Assembly: GCA_023460255.1 (NCBI GenBank)
Contig: JAEWQZ010000151.1
Coordinates: 1 to 9,192, forward strand
Length of the DNA: 9,192 nt
Direction: 5' to 3'
Source: Actinomycetes bacterium
Lineage (GTDB): Bacteria; Actinomycetota; Actinomycetes; Actinomycetales; Cellulomonadaceae
Below the pieces are notes generated by a model, which saw only the letters and a list, made by a program, of their open reading frames with translations, had not been told where the DNA came from and made no database searches. Positions 1 to 5,557 of the stretch are shown one piece after another (the first letter of the stretch is position 1; every line of letters starts with the position of its first letter). A program made the position numbers and the translations under genes.

Positions 1-730
1 GGCCGTAGGTCCCGACGCCGAGCGCGACGAGGGCAGCTCCCAGGAGGGGGCCCACCCGCCGGTCGGCCTCGTGGCCACGGGCCCGGGCGTAGCCCCGCGA
101 GTCCATCGACGCCGCCAGGGCGAGCGACCTGTCGAGCGCGTCCGTCAGGACCGGGAGCGCGGTGGACCGCACCGCCCGCCACCCCCGCGGTGGGGCACCG
201 CGCAGGCGCTGCGCCCGGCGCACCTGCTGCGCCGAGGTGACGAGCTGCGGGGTGACGCTCACCGCGATGACGACAGCCGTGCTGAGGTGGTGCACCGCCG
301 CCGGGAGCACCCGCAGGGCGCGCCTGGGGTCGGCGAGGGCGGCGGCCGCCCCGAAGCAGACGACGAGGGTCGCGAGGCGTAGGCCGTCGGCCGCGGCGAC
401 GCTGAGGCCCGTCGTGGTGATCGGTCCGAGGAGCTGGACCCCGGCGGCCCAGTCGGGCGCGGCGACGGCGGGCAGGTCCCACAGGACGGTGCCGGGTGGC
501 TTGGGTCCGACCAGCACGTGGAAGCCGACCCGCACCCCCACGATCACCCCGCCGAGGACGAGGTAGCCGGGGAAGAGGCGCGCCGTCGGCGCGTCACCCG
601 CCCGCAGGGCCACGACGAGGACGACGGCGACCAGGACCGCGGCCACCGCGCCCACCCGTGGGGCGCGCGCGGCTGCCACGGCCAGGGCCGTCGCCCAGGC
701 CCACCATGCGAGGGGGTGCAGGCCGGTCAC
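1..730 (-). CDS. ECF transporter T component (EcfT/CbiQ family), 3' end cut by window edge
   Basis: This is the transmembrane coupling subunit of an energy-coupling-factor vitamin or metal importer. It would sit in the cytoplasmic membrane and link a substrate-binding S component to the ATPases. Reading from the GTG at 730, 243 residues are visible. They contain hydrophobic stretches at about residues 11-42 (Ala/Val-rich), 56-75, 117-133 and 145-166, then the two Arg-Gly coupling motifs typical of EcfT: RRAQRLRG (171-178) and SMDSRGYAR (208-216). Hydrophobic sequence resumes at about 227 and runs off the window. The start lies 6 bp after the stop of the upstream exported-protein gene, so the two are an operon. 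The ribosome site is weak (GAGG about 11 bases before the start), which suggests translational coupling. The cobalamin riboswitch ahead of the operon implies a corrinoid or cobalt substrate; that is inference, because no S component or ATPase gene is visible here. Confidence 0.88.
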   Translation of the reverse strand, partial: MTGLHPLAWWAWATALAVAAARAPRVGAVAAVLVAVVLVVALRAGDAPTARLFPGYLVLGGVIVGVRVGFHVLVGPKPPGTVLWDLPAVAAPDWAAGVQLLGPITTTGLSVAAADGLRLATLVVCFGAAAALADPRRALRVLPAAVHHLSTAVVIAVSVTPQLVTSAQQVRRAQRLRGAPPRGWRAVRSTALPVLTDALDRSLALAASMDSRGYARARGHEADRRVGPLLGAALVALGVGTYG

Positions 731-736
731 CGTCTG

Positions 737-1462
737 TCAGTCCTCGTCCCGCTCCCTGGCCGCGCGCCGCACACGGACGACGACGACCACGAGCGCTGCG
801 AGAAGGGCGAGGCCGGTGACCACCGCGAGCGCCGGTCGCCACTGCTCGTCGATGCCGGCGAGCAGAGACGTGTCGTCGTCGTCGCTCGGCGCGGCGACCT
901 GGTCCGCCGTCGGCGCGGCGGGCTCGTCCACCGTGCCCGAGGCCGCGGCGGCGTCGGTACCGGTGCCGGGGGCGACGTCGGCGGGGGCGGCCTCCGGCGG
1001 GACCGAACCGTCGCCGTACCGCCAGCCCTCGACGGACCCGGCAGCGGGGTCGGACGTGTCGGAGCCCTCGGCGTAGGAGACCCATTCACCGTCGGCGGCG
1101 GCGGACCAGTACGACCAGTACGACCCCGTGAACTCCGTGGGGCAGGGGTCGGGCAGGCCGCCGACGGCGCAGATGAAGCCGGAGGGGTCGCGGGCCTCGG
1201 CGAAGCCCGCCTGGGCCAGGGCCTCGGTCCCGCTGGCGGGGGAGGGCGCGCAGCCGACGACGACGTCGCCGCCGAGCTCGGTCGAGTCGACGACGACGCT
1301 CACCCCGTCGGGGTCGGCACAGGGACCGCCAGGATCGGCGGCCGTGCCGAGGGGGTGCACCGCCGCCGTCGCCACGGTGGGGACGGCCAGGGCGGCCCCT
1401 GTGAGGGCCGTCAGGGTCAGGGATCGCAGGGACGGCCGGAGCCGACGGTTGGTGCGCAGCAC
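737..1462 (-). CDS. exported membrane-anchored protein of B12-riboswitch ECF operon
   Basis: This 241-residue protein starts at the GTG at 1462, preceded by AAAGAGG 5 bases upstream; an in-frame ATG at 1549 lies inside the riboswitch leader and is rejected. Residues 1-34 are a signal peptide (Arg-rich start, hydrophobic core about 15-30, Ala-rich cleavage region). The folded part spans about 46-150 and has four cysteines (C48, C71, C98, C107), GFICAVGG (95-102), SYWSYW (114-119) and GSVEGWRYG (142-150). A Pro/Ala/Asp-rich linker (about 152-198) leads to one membrane helix (about 210-230) and a charged tail. No LPxTG sorting motif is present. I recall similar small exported proteins, DUF4430-like or annotated as SCO2322 family, beside EcfT genes in actinobacterial B12 operons; DUF4430 is related to the C-terminal domain of transcobalamin. 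The family assignment is from memory. Its likely role is to capture or hand over a corrinoid outside the membrane, but that is inference and no binding site can be proven from sequence. Confidence 0.72.
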   Translation of the reverse strand: MLRTNRRLRPSLRSLTLTALTGAALAVPTVATAAVHPLGTAADPGGPCADPDGVSVVVDSTELGGDVVVGCAPSPASGTEALAQAGFAEARDPSGFICAVGGLPDPCPTEFTGSYWSYWSAAADGEWVSYAEGSDTSDPAAGSVEGWRYGDGSVPPEAAPADVAPGTGTDAAAASGTVDEPAAPTADQVAAPSDDDDTSLLAGIDEQWRPALAVVTGLALLAALVVVVVRVRRAARERDED

Positions 1463-1497
1463 TGGTGCCTCTTTCTGAGGGGTCCGTGACGGGACCC
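1463..1497 (-). promoter_or_regulatory. candidate riboswitch expression platform at the start codon
   Basis: Between the aptamer and the GTG start, the minus strand carries a 6-bp stem GGGTCC-CGTCAC-GGACCC (1497-1480). Directly after it comes CCTC-AGAAA-GAGG, in which the GAGG of the ribosome binding site can pair with CCTC. No T-run follows, so control at translation initiation is more likely than transcription termination. This is seen as base complementarity only; no folding energy was computed. Confidence 0.45.
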
Positions 1498-1514
1498 GGC
1501 ACCGCCGCGACCGC

Positions 1515-1685
1515 CTGGGCGGGACGACGACCCGGGCTCCGTCCCGCATGCCTCGACGGTAGGAGCCTCTCGTCCCGCACCAGGTGCTCCGGCTCGCCGG
1601 GAGGTCCCGGCCTACGGTTGCGGGTCAGCGCCGGACTTCGACCGGCTTCCCCTGGGTGCGGGCCATGATGGTTGCCACCCGAGGG
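1515..1685 (-). promoter_or_regulatory. cobalamin riboswitch (adenosylcobalamin-type aptamer)
   Basis: On the minus strand the conserved landmarks of the cobalamin aptamer appear in order. GGGGAAGCCGG (1652-1642) is followed by AAGTCCGGC, then the core GCTGACCCGCAACCGT (1629-1614). A perfect hairpin GCCGGGA-CC-TCCCGGC follows, then the B12 box GAGCCGGAGCACCTGGTG (1595-1578). A 5' stem GGGTG...CACCC (about 1680-1654) precedes the aptamer. It controls the exported protein and EcfT genes, and ligand binding normally lowers expression in this class. The outer boundaries are approximate. It fills most of the 328-base gap between the divergent genes; from about 1686 to 1790 I see only the start region of the adenosyltransferase and no further structured element. 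Confidence 0.9.
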
Positions 1686-1790
1686 CGGCGCGCTCACCGT
1701 ACTCCCTCCCGACGACGTCGTGGGCTTGCGGTCCGACGGGCGGGTCGGGGAGGGTGCGGTCGGCGGGGCACCCCGACGGGAGGAGCGAAC

Positions 1791-2342
1791 GTGCGGGTCT
1801 ACACGCGCGCCGGTGACGACGGCACCACTGGGCTGTTCCTGGGCGGACGGGTGTCCAAGGCTGCGCCCCTGATGGCCGTGTGCGGCGACATCGACGAGGC
1901 CGTCGCCGTGCTGGGGGTCGCGCGCGCCCTGTGCGCCTCCGAGGACCCCGAGCTCGCCGAGGAGGTGCTCAGGCGCCAGCGGGACCTCTTCGTCGTGGCC
2001 GCGGACCTGGCGACCAACCCGGCCCACCGCGACCGGCTCCGTCCCGGGATCTCCCAGGTGACGGCGACGATGGTGACCGACGTCGAGCGGGTGATCGACG
2101 CGGAGGTCGCCGAGCGCCCGCTCCGGCCCGTCTTCGTCGTGCCGGGCACCACGGCGGCGGCCGCGGCGATCGACCAGGCCCGCGCAGTCGTCCGGCGGGC
2201 CGAGCGGGGGGTGGTGGGCCTGGCGGACGCAGGGCATCCCGCGACGGCCGACGTGCTGCGTTACGTCAACCGGCTGTCGGACCTCCTGTTCGTCCTCGCG
2301 CGTCGGGCAGCGGGTGAGAACGAGCCCCCGAGCCATGAGTGA
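1791..2342 (+). CDS. PduO-type cob(I)yrinic acid a,c-diamide adenosyltransferase (divergent)
   Basis: The 183-residue protein transfers the adenosyl group of ATP to cob(I)alamin, giving adenosylcobalamin in the cytoplasm. The start is the GTG at 1791 with GGGAGGAG 6 bases upstream. The PduO family landmarks are present in order: YTRAGDDGTTGLF (4-16) with the ATP loop, RVSK (20-23), GDIDEAVAVLG (32-42), RDLFVVAADLAT (64-75), FVVPGTT (115-121), RAVVRRAER (131-139) and YVNRLSDLLFVLAR (158-171). It is slightly divergent: GDIDEAVA replaces the common GTVDELNA, and PGTT...IDQAR replaces PGG...LHxAR. The conserved Asp/Glu (D35, E36), Arg pair (R135, R136) and N160/R161/D164 remain, so activity is likely. 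It lies back to back with the B12 riboswitch operon, which fits corrinoid salvage. Its stop overlaps a possible GTG start of the PilZ gene. Confidence 0.9.
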   Translation: MRVYTRAGDDGTTGLFLGGRVSKAAPLMAVCGDIDEAVAVLGVARALCASEDPELAEEVLRRQRDLFVVAADLATNPAHRDRLRPGISQVTATMVTDVERVIDAEVAERPLRPVFVVPGTTAAAAAIDQARAVVRRAERGVVGLADAGHPATADVLRYVNRLSDLLFVLARRAAGENEPPSHE

Positions 2343-2425
2343 GGCGACCGGCGGCCGATGAGGACTGTAAGGTCCGGTGCCGCCGACGGCAGTGCCGGAC
2401 GGTCGCGCGCCCGTCGGTAGACCTC

Positions 2426-2431
2426 GAGGAG
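2426..2431 (+). promoter_or_regulatory. ribosome binding site that decides the PilZ start
   Basis: GAGGAG sits 9 bases before the GTG at 2441. The alternative in-frame GTG at 2339 has no comparable site. The sequence between them codes for an unusual Arg/Cys-rich stretch and holds a TAAGGT that could be a -10 box (2368-2373). I therefore prefer the 2441 start. Confidence 0.5.
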
Positions 2432-2440
2432 CTGTCGCAG

Positions 2441-3067
2441 GTGGTGGGGTACGAGCTGGACCCGTGCCGGGTGCACGGGGACGGCGGCGAGCTGATCGCC
2501 GCCGGCCACGTGCGCTCGCACGAGGACGGCCGTCTGCTCATCGAGGTGCCGCGGTACTCCGGTGGATCGCTGTGGCCGGGCGACCCGGTGGTCGTCGTCC
2601 TGGCGAACCCCCTGCGCGGGGAGGTCACGCTCGACGCCGTTGTCGCGGTCAGCGCCCGCGGGCGGATCGAGGTCGGGTCGCTGGCGATGCGGGCCGTCGA
2701 GCAGAAGCGCTCGGCCGTGCGGGTGCCCATGTCCGAGGAGATCCGCTTCGTGGCGCGGCTCGAGGGGACCGAGGAGCTCCCACTCGACCCCGCGGTGGAA
2801 GGCGTGGTGCTGGACCTGTCCGCGCACGGGATCCGGTTCCGGACGCAGGACGTGATCCCGCTGGGAACGCTGCTCGTGGGTGCCCTGCCGACACCGCGGC
2901 GCGCGGTGCCGCTGGTGGTGGAGGTGCTCCGGCACGACGCCCTGCGCGGGGCGACGGGGCACGGCGGCCGCTTCGTCGGGATGTCGCACCATGACACCGA
3001 GGAGCTCTTCCGGGTCGTCCTGGACCGTCAACGGCGACTGATCGCGGAGCGGCGCGACGCCGGGTGA
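2441..3067 (+). CDS. PilZ domain protein, probable cyclic-di-GMP receptor
   Basis: This 208-residue cytoplasmic protein has two parts. The N-terminal part (about 1-85) is beta-rich and resembles the YcgR-type domain that precedes PilZ. The PilZ domain (about 88-200) shows both ligand motifs: RxxxR at R90-R94 in KRSAVRVP, and DxSxxG at D125-S127-G130 in DLSAHGIRF. The family binds cyclic-di-GMP and passes the signal to a partner, often in motility, polysaccharide export or adhesion; the partner here is unknown. No membrane segment is seen. The start is uncertain: a GTG at 2339 overlaps the adenosyltransferase stop in a GTGA arrangement and would give 242 residues with a Cys/Arg-rich N-terminus, but the GTG at 2441 has the better ribosome site. 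It may be co-transcribed with the adenosyltransferase, although no functional link between the two is evident. Confidence 0.87.
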   Translation: MVGYELDPCRVHGDGGELIAAGHVRSHEDGRLLIEVPRYSGGSLWPGDPVVVVLANPLRGEVTLDAVVAVSARGRIEVGSLAMRAVEQKRSAVRVPMSEEIRFVARLEGTEELPLDPAVEGVVLDLSAHGIRFRTQDVIPLGTLLVGALPTPRRAVPLVVEVLRHDALRGATGHGGRFVGMSHHDTEELFRVVLDRQRRLIAERRDAG

Positions 3068-3102
3068 GGTGCGCCGGCTCGTCCGGGGTGCTCGCTGGTT
3101 AG

Positions 3103-3121
3103 TTGACGCTTCACGTATCAT
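3103..3121 (+). promoter_or_regulatory. promoter-like AT-rich island before the DUF3105-DUF305 pair
   Basis: A short AT-rich stretch in very GC-rich surroundings holds TTGACG (3103-3108) and TATCAT (3116-3121). These resemble -35 and -10 boxes but are only 7 bases apart, so they cannot work as one promoter. TATCAT may be a -10 box with a poor -35 element near 3093-3098. A promoter here is likely from context; the exact boxes are not settled. Confidence 0.35.
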
Positions 3122-3122
3122 C

Positions 3123-3135
3123 GGGACCAAAGTCC
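3123..3135 (+). promoter_or_regulatory. palindromic operator candidate GGGACCAAAGTCC (dormancy-box-like)
   Basis: The sequence is an inverted repeat GGAC-CAAA-GTCC. It resembles the DosR/DevR box GGGACTWWAGTCCC, with a 4-base centre and mismatches at the first centre base and the last G/C pair. It lies just after a likely -10 box, a place better suited to repression than activation. GGGACC can also pair with GGTCCC at 3164-3169 next to the start codon, so it might instead act as RNA structure. Confidence 0.35.
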
Positions 3136-3140
3136 TAGCA

Positions 3141-3169
3141 GGCCGGGGTCCGGCCGGGAGGGAGGTCCC
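3141..3169 (+). promoter_or_regulatory. leader hairpin and ribosome binding site of the DUF3105 gene
   Basis: GGCCGG-GGT-CCGGCC (3141-3155) is a perfect 6-bp stem with a 3-base loop. It is followed at once by the ribosome site GGGAGGGAGG (3156-3165), which ends 4 bases before the GTG start. GGTCCC (3164-3169) is complementary to GGGACC at 3123-3128, and that pairing would cover part of the ribosome site. Only base pairing is seen; a regulatory role is inference. Confidence 0.35.
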
Positions 3170-3799
3170 GTGGGCGTATCCGCGCGCCAGGAGCGCCGCG
3201 AGCGGCTGGCCGAGATCCAGGCGGCCCAGCAGCGGGCCGAGCGACGCCGCAACCGGATCGTGCTGGCGGTCGCCGTCGGCGTGGCCCTGGTCCTGGTGGT
3301 CCCGACCGCGATCGTCGTCATCAACGCCGAGCGGCGCTCGGCGGCCGCCGAGAGCGCGGCCGCTGCGCCGATCCCCGGTGCCCGCGAGTTCACCGACCTC
3401 AGCGCCGTGCACACGCAGGAGAAGGTGGCCTACACGCCGGAGCCACCCGTGGGCGGCGACCACCACCCGACCTGGCAGAACTGCGGCTTCTACGACGAGC
3501 CGGTGGCACAGGAGCACGCGGTGCACTCGCTGGAGCACGGTGCCGTGTGGGTGACCTACGACCCGGACCTGCCCGCAGGTGACGTCGCCACGCTCCGCTC
3601 CCTCGCCGGGGAGCACTCCTACCTGCTGGTCAGCCCGTACGACGGGCTCGCGGCACCGGTGGTCGCCAGCGCCTGGGGCGTGCAGGTCGAGCTCGACGGT
3701 GTCGACGACGAGCGCCTGGAGCCGTTCCTGCTGCGCTACCTCCAGGGGCCGCAGACGCCCGAGCCGGGCGCCGCCTGCTCCGGTGGCATCGGGGCGTGA
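3170..3799 (+). CDS. DUF3105 family protein, membrane-anchored
   Basis: This 209-residue protein is likely tethered to the outer face of the cytoplasmic membrane. It has a charged cytoplasmic N-terminus (1-28, Arg/Glu/Gln-rich and probably helical), one membrane helix (about 29-52) and an extracytoplasmic domain. The DUF3105 signature is clear: PPVGGDHHPTWQNCGFYDEP (92-111) and EHAVHSLEHGAVWVTY (115-130). H98, H99, C105, H116, H119 and H123 form a His/Cys cluster that could bind a metal or a redox cofactor, but no function is established for the family to my knowledge. A further cysteine, C203, lies near the C-terminus. The start is the GTG at 3170 with a strong ribosome site. The stop overlaps the start of the DUF305 gene in GTGA, so the two proteins are probably made in fixed ratio and may work together. 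Confidence 0.9.
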   Translation: MGVSARQERRERLAEIQAAQQRAERRRNRIVLAVAVGVALVLVVPTAIVVINAERRSAAAESAAAAPIPGAREFTDLSAVHTQEKVAYTPEPPVGGDHHPTWQNCGFYDEPVAQEHAVHSLEHGAVWVTYDPDLPAGDVATLRSLAGEHSYLLVSPYDGLAAPVVASAWGVQVELDGVDDERLEPFLLRYLQGPQTPEPGAACSGGIGA

Positions 3800-4401
3800 A
3801 CCGGCGCGTCGCCCTCGTCGCCGTCGCGATCGTCGCCGTCGCGGCGGGACTCGCCGGGGGGCTCCTCGTGGCGGGCTCCGTCCTCCGGCCCGGCGCGCCC
3901 GCGGAGGGCTCGGCGGACGTCGGCTTCGCGCGGTCCATGCAGGTCCACCACGCACAGGCCGTCGAGATGGCGGTGCTCGTCCGCGACCGCACCGACGACG
4001 CCGAGCTGCGCCAGGTCGCCCTGGACATCGAGCTGACCCAGCAGCAGCAGCAGGGGCAGATGTTCGGCTGGCTCGCCGTCTGGGGCCTGCCACAGGCGGG
4101 GTCGTCACCCGCCATGGCGTGGATGGCCGAGCACGGCCACGACGACGTCGGCCCGATGCCGGGGATGGCGACCCCGGAGGAGCTCGCCGAGCTGCGCGAC
4201 GCGCAGGGCACGACGGCCGAGCTGCTCTTCCTCGACCTGATGGTCGCCCACCACGAGGGCGGCGTGCAGATGGCGGAGGCGGCGCTCGAGCGGGCGACGC
4301 GCCCGGAGGTCCGCCGCCTGGCCCAGGCGGTGGTCGACTCCCAGACCGCGGAGATCGCGGTCCTCGCGGAGCTGCGTGCGCGGCTCGACGGCGACGCCTG
4401 A
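3796..4401 (+). CDS. DUF305 family protein, exported or membrane-anchored
   Basis: This 201-residue protein begins with a hydrophobic segment (about 5-29) that acts as a signal anchor or signal peptide; no lipobox cysteine is visible. The DUF305 fold is an internal duplication of a helical ferritin-like unit: FARSMQVHHAQAVEMA (44-59) in the first half and FLDLMVAHHEGGVQMAEAA (145-163) in the second, with PMPGMATPEEL (120-130) between them. The paired His residues (H51-H52, H152-H153) and conserved Met residues are consistent with metal binding, and DUF305 genes are often found near copper-handling genes. Copper binding is inference here. The second half keeps the usual Q-x2-EI motif (Q183, E186, I187), whereas the first half has a run of five Gln (82-86) in its place. 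It is translationally coupled to the DUF3105 gene through a 4-base overlap. Confidence 0.92.
   Translation: MNRRVALVAVAIVAVAAGLAGGLLVAGSVLRPGAPAEGSADVGFARSMQVHHAQAVEMAVLVRDRTDDAELRQVALDIELTQQQQQGQMFGWLAVWGLPQAGSSPAMAWMAEHGHDDVGPMPGMATPEELAELRDAQGTTAELLFLDLMVAHHEGGVQMAEAALERATRPEVRRLAQAVVDSQTAEIAVLAELRARLDGDA
4039..4053 (+). repeat. (CAG)5 trinucleotide run coding for five glutamines
   Basis: Five identical CAG codons lie in a row in the first half of the DUF305 gene, at the place where the family normally has a Q-x2-EI motif. Such a run can change length by slippage without a frameshift. Confidence 0.8.
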
Positions 4402-4403
4402 CG

Positions 4404-4418
4404 GCACCGGTCCGGTGC
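4404..4418 (+). terminator. candidate hairpin after the DUF305 gene
   Basis: GCACCG-GTC-CGGTGC is a perfect 6-bp stem with a 3-base loop, starting 2 bases after the DUF305 stop. No T-run follows, so it would be an atypical terminator of the kind seen in GC-rich genomes. It could equally be a processing or stabilising hairpin, since the next gene starts only 30 bases later. Confidence 0.35.
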
Positions 4419-4447
4419 ACGCCCCGCGCCGGTGAGAGGATTCCCCG

Positions 4448-5527
4448 GTGACGCAGACCCAGGCGCCGACCGGACCCGTGCTGCACGACCCGGACCGGCG
4501 CGACTTCGGATCCGACAACTACGCCGGCGCACACCCGGAGGTGCTCGCCGCGCTCGCCGCCGCCAGCCGCGGCCACCAGACGGCCTACGGGGCCGACGTG
4601 TACACCGCACGGCTCCAGGAGGTCCTCGCGGGGCACTTCGGGCGGCCCGTCGAGGTGTTCCCGGTCTTCAACGGGACTGGTGCGAACGTCGTCGGCCTGC
4701 AGTCGATGGTGCCCCGCTGGGGCGCTGTGGTGTGCACCGAGTGGGCGCACATCAACACGGACGAGAACGGTGCGCCGGAACGCATCGGCGGCATCAAGCT
4801 GCTCCCGGTGCCGACGACCGACGGGAAGCTCACGCCGGAGCTCGTGCGGGCCCGGGCCGGGGGCCGCGGCGACGAGCACCGTGCCCAGCCCGCCGTCGTC
4901 TCGCTCACCCAGTCCACCGAGGTCGGCACGTGCTACACGCCCGACGAGGTCGCGGCCCTGACGGCCACCGCCCACGAGCTCGGCCTGCGTGTGCACATGG
5001 ACGGCGCCCGGGTCGCCAACGCCGCCGCCGCGCTCGGGGTCGGGCTGCGTGCGTTCACCAGCGACGTCGGGGTGGACGTGCTCAGCCTTGGTGGGACGAA
5101 GAACGGCGCCCTGGGCGCGGAGGCGATCGTCGTGCTCGACCCGGCGGCCGTCGACGGCGTGCGGTACCTGCGGAAGATGGACATGCAGCTCGCGTCGAAG
5201 ATGCGCTTCATCTCGGCGCAGCTGCTCGCGCTCTTCGACGGCGACCTGTGGCTCCGCTCGGCCGGGCACGCGAACGCCATGGCGCGCCGGCTCCGGGACG
5301 CGCTGGCCGCAGTGCCGGGCGTCGAGGTCGCCCTGCCCGTGGAGGCGAACGCCGTGTTCGCGGTCCTGCCGCTCGGGGTCGCCGACCGGGTCCGGGAGCG
5401 GTACTGGTTCTACGACTGGGACGGTCGGCCCGGCATGGTGCGCCTCATGTGCGCCTTCGACACCACGCCCGCCGACGTCGACGCCCTGGCGGCGTCGATC
5501 GGTACCGCCGTGGCCGACACGCGCTGA
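4448..5527 (+). CDS. low-specificity threonine aldolase family protein (PLP-dependent)
   Basis: This 359-residue cytoplasmic enzyme belongs to the fold-type I PLP family (beta-eliminating lyase/threonine aldolase). The expected reaction is cleavage of L-threonine or allo-threonine to glycine and acetaldehyde, with other beta-hydroxy amino acids possible. Landmarks: SDNYAGAHPEVLAAL (22-36), FNGTGAN (74-80, phosphate-binding loop), HINTDENGAPE (101-111) with H101 for cofactor stacking, HMDGAR (183-188) with D185 for the PLP ring nitrogen, and SLGGTKNGA (213-221), whose K218 is the Schiff-base lysine. The C-terminal small domain includes MVRLMCAFDTT. The length is normal for the family. The start is the GTG at 4448 with GAGAGGA 7 bases upstream. 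It is convergent with the phosphatase gene downstream. Substrate preference, including L versus D, cannot be read from the sequence. Confidence 0.92.
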   Translation: MTQTQAPTGPVLHDPDRRDFGSDNYAGAHPEVLAALAAASRGHQTAYGADVYTARLQEVLAGHFGRPVEVFPVFNGTGANVVGLQSMVPRWGAVVCTEWAHINTDENGAPERIGGIKLLPVPTTDGKLTPELVRARAGGRGDEHRAQPAVVSLTQSTEVGTCYTPDEVAALTATAHELGLRVHMDGARVANAAAALGVGLRAFTSDVGVDVLSLGGTKNGALGAEAIVVLDPAAVDGVRYLRKMDMQLASKMRFISAQLLALFDGDLWLRSAGHANAMARRLRDALAAVPGVEVALPVEANAVFAVLPLGVADRVRERYWFYDWDGRPGMVRLMCAFDTTPADVDALAASIGTAVADTR

Positions 5528-5547
5528 CCGGACGGGCCCTCCGCCGG
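5528..5547. terminator. candidate bidirectional terminator between convergent genes
   Basis: Directly after the aldolase stop, CCGG-A-CGG pairs with CCGCCGG around a GCCCT loop. This gives a 7-bp stem with one bulged A. It fills most of the 30-base gap between the convergent aldolase and phosphatase genes. There is no T-run on either side. Confidence 0.4.
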
Positions 5548-5557
5548 CACGGCCGCG

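Noticed and set aside
518..1489. A 323-codon open frame on the plus strand
   Set aside because: It is antisense to the exported-protein and EcfT genes, both of which have clear family motifs, and its own translation is Gly/Arg/Asp low-complexity sequence.
1547..1549. ATG at 1549 as start of the exported protein
   Set aside because: It lies within the riboswitch region, would place 29 Arg/Pro-rich residues before the signal peptide, and lacks a ribosome site. The GTG at 1462 has one.
1086..2336. A 416-codon open frame on the minus strand
   Set aside because: It is antisense to the adenosyltransferase, crosses the riboswitch, and enters the exported-protein gene in another frame. It has no recognisable domain.
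2362..2375. Second inverted repeat GGAC-TGTAAG-GTCC before the PilZ gene, as a second DosR-like box
   Set aside because: Its centre is 6 bases rather than 4 and the arms are only 4 bp, so it does not match the dormancy-box spacing; likely chance in GC-rich DNA.
3103..3121. TTGACG and TATCAT as a single sigma-70 promoter
   Set aside because: They are separated by only 7 bases, far from the usual 16-18.
2261..5269. A 1002-codon open frame on the minus strand
   Set aside because: It runs antisense across five well-recognised plus-strand genes and has low-complexity Arg/Pro/Ala/His composition. Long antisense open frames are expected in very GC-rich DNA.
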